Shown here: positions 5,380 through 6,995 of the stretch, one piece after another | How positions within the stretch are numbered: position 1 is the first letter of the stretch | Layout: each line of letters starts with the position of its first letter | NCBI GenBank assembly: GCA_029942265.1 | Contig: JAOZTO010000132.1 | Span: forward strand, 1-6,995 | Direction: 5' to 3' | Source of the DNA: Desulfocapsa sp. | Lineage (GTDB): Bacteria; Desulfobacterota; Desulfobulbia; Desulfobulbales; Desulfocapsaceae | Length of the DNA: 6,995 bases | Notes under the pieces: generated by a model | The model's input: only the letters and a program-made list of their open reading frames with translations | What the model was told of the DNA's origin: nothing | The model's database searches: none | Position numbers and translations under genes: made by a program

Positions 5380-6903
5380 TTATAGCGAAGGCTTTACAGA
5401 AAATTTTCGCTCATAAAGAAGTGTCATTTTCAGTAAATCTTCAGCAAGAGGTGCTGTTAGATCATCTTTAGTAACACGCCATTGCCAATTTCCAGCAGGA
5501 TTGCCTGGTTTGTTCATACGAGCTGTATTGTCAAGACCGAGAAGATCCTGCATTGGGAAGATTGCGATGGCGGCAGGTGATGCAAGAGCTGCTCGTATCA
5601 TATCTCTATGGAGTAAATGTCCATCTGTATTCAGATATCGTCTGGTGAAATCTTTTACTTCCTCAGACTGTTTGTTCCACCATCCTAATAGGGTGTCATT
5701 ATCATGAGTTCCTGTGTACACAACCTGATTACGATGTTGATTGTGCGGCAGGAATAAAGAAGAGTTCAATCCATCTTCTACGGCTTCAAACCCAAACTGT
5801 AGGATGGCCATTCCTGGGTAGCCTAATTCTTCAAGCATCTCAGTAACATCTTCTGTGATAAAACCTAGATCTTCAGCAATAATAGGAAGATCGCTGCCAA
5901 GTGCTTCTTCTATTGCTTTGAATAGTTCAGATCCAGGCCCTTTTTTCCAGATACCTCTTATGGCAGTTTCTTCATGGGCTGGAATTTCCCAGTTACTTGC
6001 AAAACCTCTGAAATGATCTATGCGGATAAAATCAAACATAAAAGCAAGCAGCTTAAAACGCTTGACCCAAAATGAATATCCTTCTTCTTTAAGTCGAGCC
6101 CAGTTAAAAAGAGGATTTCCCCACAGCTGTCCGGTTTCGCTGAAGTAATCTGGCGGTACACCGGCAACAACAGTTGGTTCTCCATCCTTATCAAGATAAA
6201 ACCACTCTTGATGACTCCACACATCGCTTGAATCATGAGCAACGAAAATAGGAATATCACCTATGATTCGTACTCCATTTGATTGAGCATAGCTGTGCAG
6301 GCGTGCCCAGTGGTCAAAGAAAAGAAATTGAATAAAACCGTGTCGTGCAATATCAGTTTCAAGTTTTTGTGACCATGCTGCGAGTGCATCTGGATTGCGT
6401 TGAACAAGTTCTTTTGGCCAGCTTGTCCACGGTCTGCCTTGATGAAATTCTTTAATAGCTGCGAAAAGGCAAAAATCACCAAGCCAATGCGCATGGTTTT
6501 TACAAAATTGCTCATAGCGTTTTACGATGGCGGACGGTTGTTTCATCAGAAAAGTGGAATGAGCCTTTTGGAGAATCTCGTATTTAAAAGGAATTACATT
6601 CCCAAAATCAACATGATCGACTGGAAAATGAGGTTGTTGATAGTCTTCCGGGTGGAGTAAACCATCGTCTAAAAGGATTCCAGGGCTAATCAGTAGTGGG
6701 TTGCCTGCAAAAGCAGAGAGTGCCTGATAGGGAGAATCGCCATATCCAGTAGGGCCTAACGGCAATATTTGCCATATGGACTGGCCGGAGTCATGGAGAA
6801 AATCTATAAACTCGTATGCACTAAGTCCAAAATCCCCAATTCCCCAGTCAGATGGAAGTGAGGTCGGATGGAGTAATATTCCACTGGATCGTTTTGTCAT
6901 CAT
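5380..6903 (-). CDS. malQ: 4-alpha-glucanotransferase (amylomaltase, GH77)
   Basis: Cytoplasmic disproportionating enzyme that transfers alpha-1,4-glucan segments between maltodextrins, used in maltodextrin and glycogen turnover. With the chosen start it has 507 residues, normal for bacterial MalQ. In this numbering, the N-terminal signature is SSGILLHPTSLPS...GIGDFG, then LPLGPTGYGDSPYQ (47-60). The catalytic residues are the nucleophile Asp296 in FIRIDHFRGF, acid/base Glu344 in IIAEDLG and transition-state Asp401 in GTHDNDT. The 250s loop reads PPDYFSETGQLWGNP (250-264). The frame can begin at a GTG at 6909, but AAGG (6913-6916) is only three bases from it and sits nine bases from the ATG at 6903, so I prefer the ATG; a third start is at 6900. 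It appears to be the first gene of the minus-strand run. No other glycogen gene is in the window. Confidence 0.97.
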   Translation of the reverse strand: MMTKRSSGILLHPTSLPSDWGIGDFGLSAYEFIDFLHDSGQSIWQILPLGPTGYGDSPYQALSAFAGNPLLISPGILLDDGLLHPEDYQQPHFPVDHVDFGNVIPFKYEILQKAHSTFLMKQPSAIVKRYEQFCKNHAHWLGDFCLFAAIKEFHQGRPWTSWPKELVQRNPDALAAWSQKLETDIARHGFIQFLFFDHWARLHSYAQSNGVRIIGDIPIFVAHDSSDVWSHQEWFYLDKDGEPTVVAGVPPDYFSETGQLWGNPLFNWARLKEEGYSFWVKRFKLLAFMFDFIRIDHFRGFASNWEIPAHEETAIRGIWKKGPGSELFKAIEEALGSDLPIIAEDLGFITEDVTEMLEELGYPGMAILQFGFEAVEDGLNSSLFLPHNQHRNQVVYTGTHDNDTLLGWWNKQSEEVKDFTRRYLNTDGHLLHRDMIRAALASPAAIAIFPMQDLLGLDNTARMNKPGNPAGNWQWRVTKDDLTAPLAEDLLKMTLLYERKFSVKPSL

Positions 6904-6912
6904 TTGCACAAA

Positions 6913-6917
6913 CCTTC
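6913..6917 (-). promoter_or_regulatory. Ribosome-binding site of malQ
   Basis: GAAGG on the minus strand lies nine bases upstream of the ATG at 6903. It decides the start against the in-frame GTG at 6909, which would leave only three bases of spacing. Confidence 0.65.
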
Positions 6918-6932
6918 AGCTGTTTTGTAATT

Positions 6933-6943
6933 GTTTGACAAAC
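6933..6943. promoter_or_regulatory. Short palindrome upstream of malQ, possible operator
   Basis: GTTTGACAAAC is a perfect inverted repeat with a one-base centre, 30 bases upstream of the malQ ATG. It could be an operator or part of a promoter. On the plus strand it contains TTGACA (6935-6940), a perfect -35 hexamer, with TAAAAA (6958-6963, 4/6 match to a -10) 17 bases on, which would fire rightward out of the window. An 11-base palindrome in AT-rich DNA can be chance. Confidence 0.2.
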
Positions 6944-6995
6944 TATAGATGGCTAAGTAAAAAACTCCATATGCGAGGCGCGTAAATTTTCTATC

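Noticed and set aside
6907..6909. GTG as the start of malQ
   Set aside because: It is only three bases from the AAGG ribosome-binding site, while the ATG at 6903 has nine-base spacing.

Overview
The window carries five confident genes, one probable small gene and one doubtful micro-ORF, in two blocks that converge near base 2970. Base composition is moderately AT-rich. The response regulator ends in a four-cysteine domain of a type I associate with Deltaproteobacteria, and the small four-cysteine protein resembles short proteins I recall from Desulfovibrio-like bacteria. A sulfate-reducing member of the Desulfovibrionaceae with fairly low GC (Halodesulfovibrio- or Maridesulfovibrio-like) is my best guess. 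This is inference from recalled protein style, not a database result.

Plus-strand block (1-2959): a signalling operon. It opens with the 3' part of a PAS-PAS histidine kinase whose start lies before the window. A 158-base gap follows, holding a long imperfect inverted repeat, a second short hairpin and a possible 37-codon ORF that overlaps the kinase stop as ATGA. Next comes a response regulator with a normal receiver domain and a C-terminal CxxC...CxxC domain in place of a DNA-binding output. Its stop overlaps, again as ATGA, the start of a 129-residue membrane-anchored or exported protein of unknown function. The simplest reading is that the kinase phosphorylates the regulator, and that the small envelope protein is made in step with the regulator.

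Minus-strand block (6903 down to 2985): a tightly spaced gene run, probably one operon, in the order malQ (4-alpha-glucanotransferase, glycogen/maltodextrin metabolism), rsmA/ksgA (16S rRNA adenine dimethyltransferase), an iron-dependent alcohol dehydrogenase of the YqhD/butanol dehydrogenase type, and a 90-residue four-cysteine protein. Gaps are 25, 3 and 27 bases. These are mostly housekeeping functions with no obvious shared pathway.

The two blocks end only 25 bases apart with no recognisable terminator hairpin between them. Bases 6904-6995 are the malQ upstream region. I saw no tRNA, rRNA, CRISPR array, transposase or attachment site. The least explained parts are the structured kinase-regulator gap, the regulator's cysteine domain and the two small proteins of unknown function.
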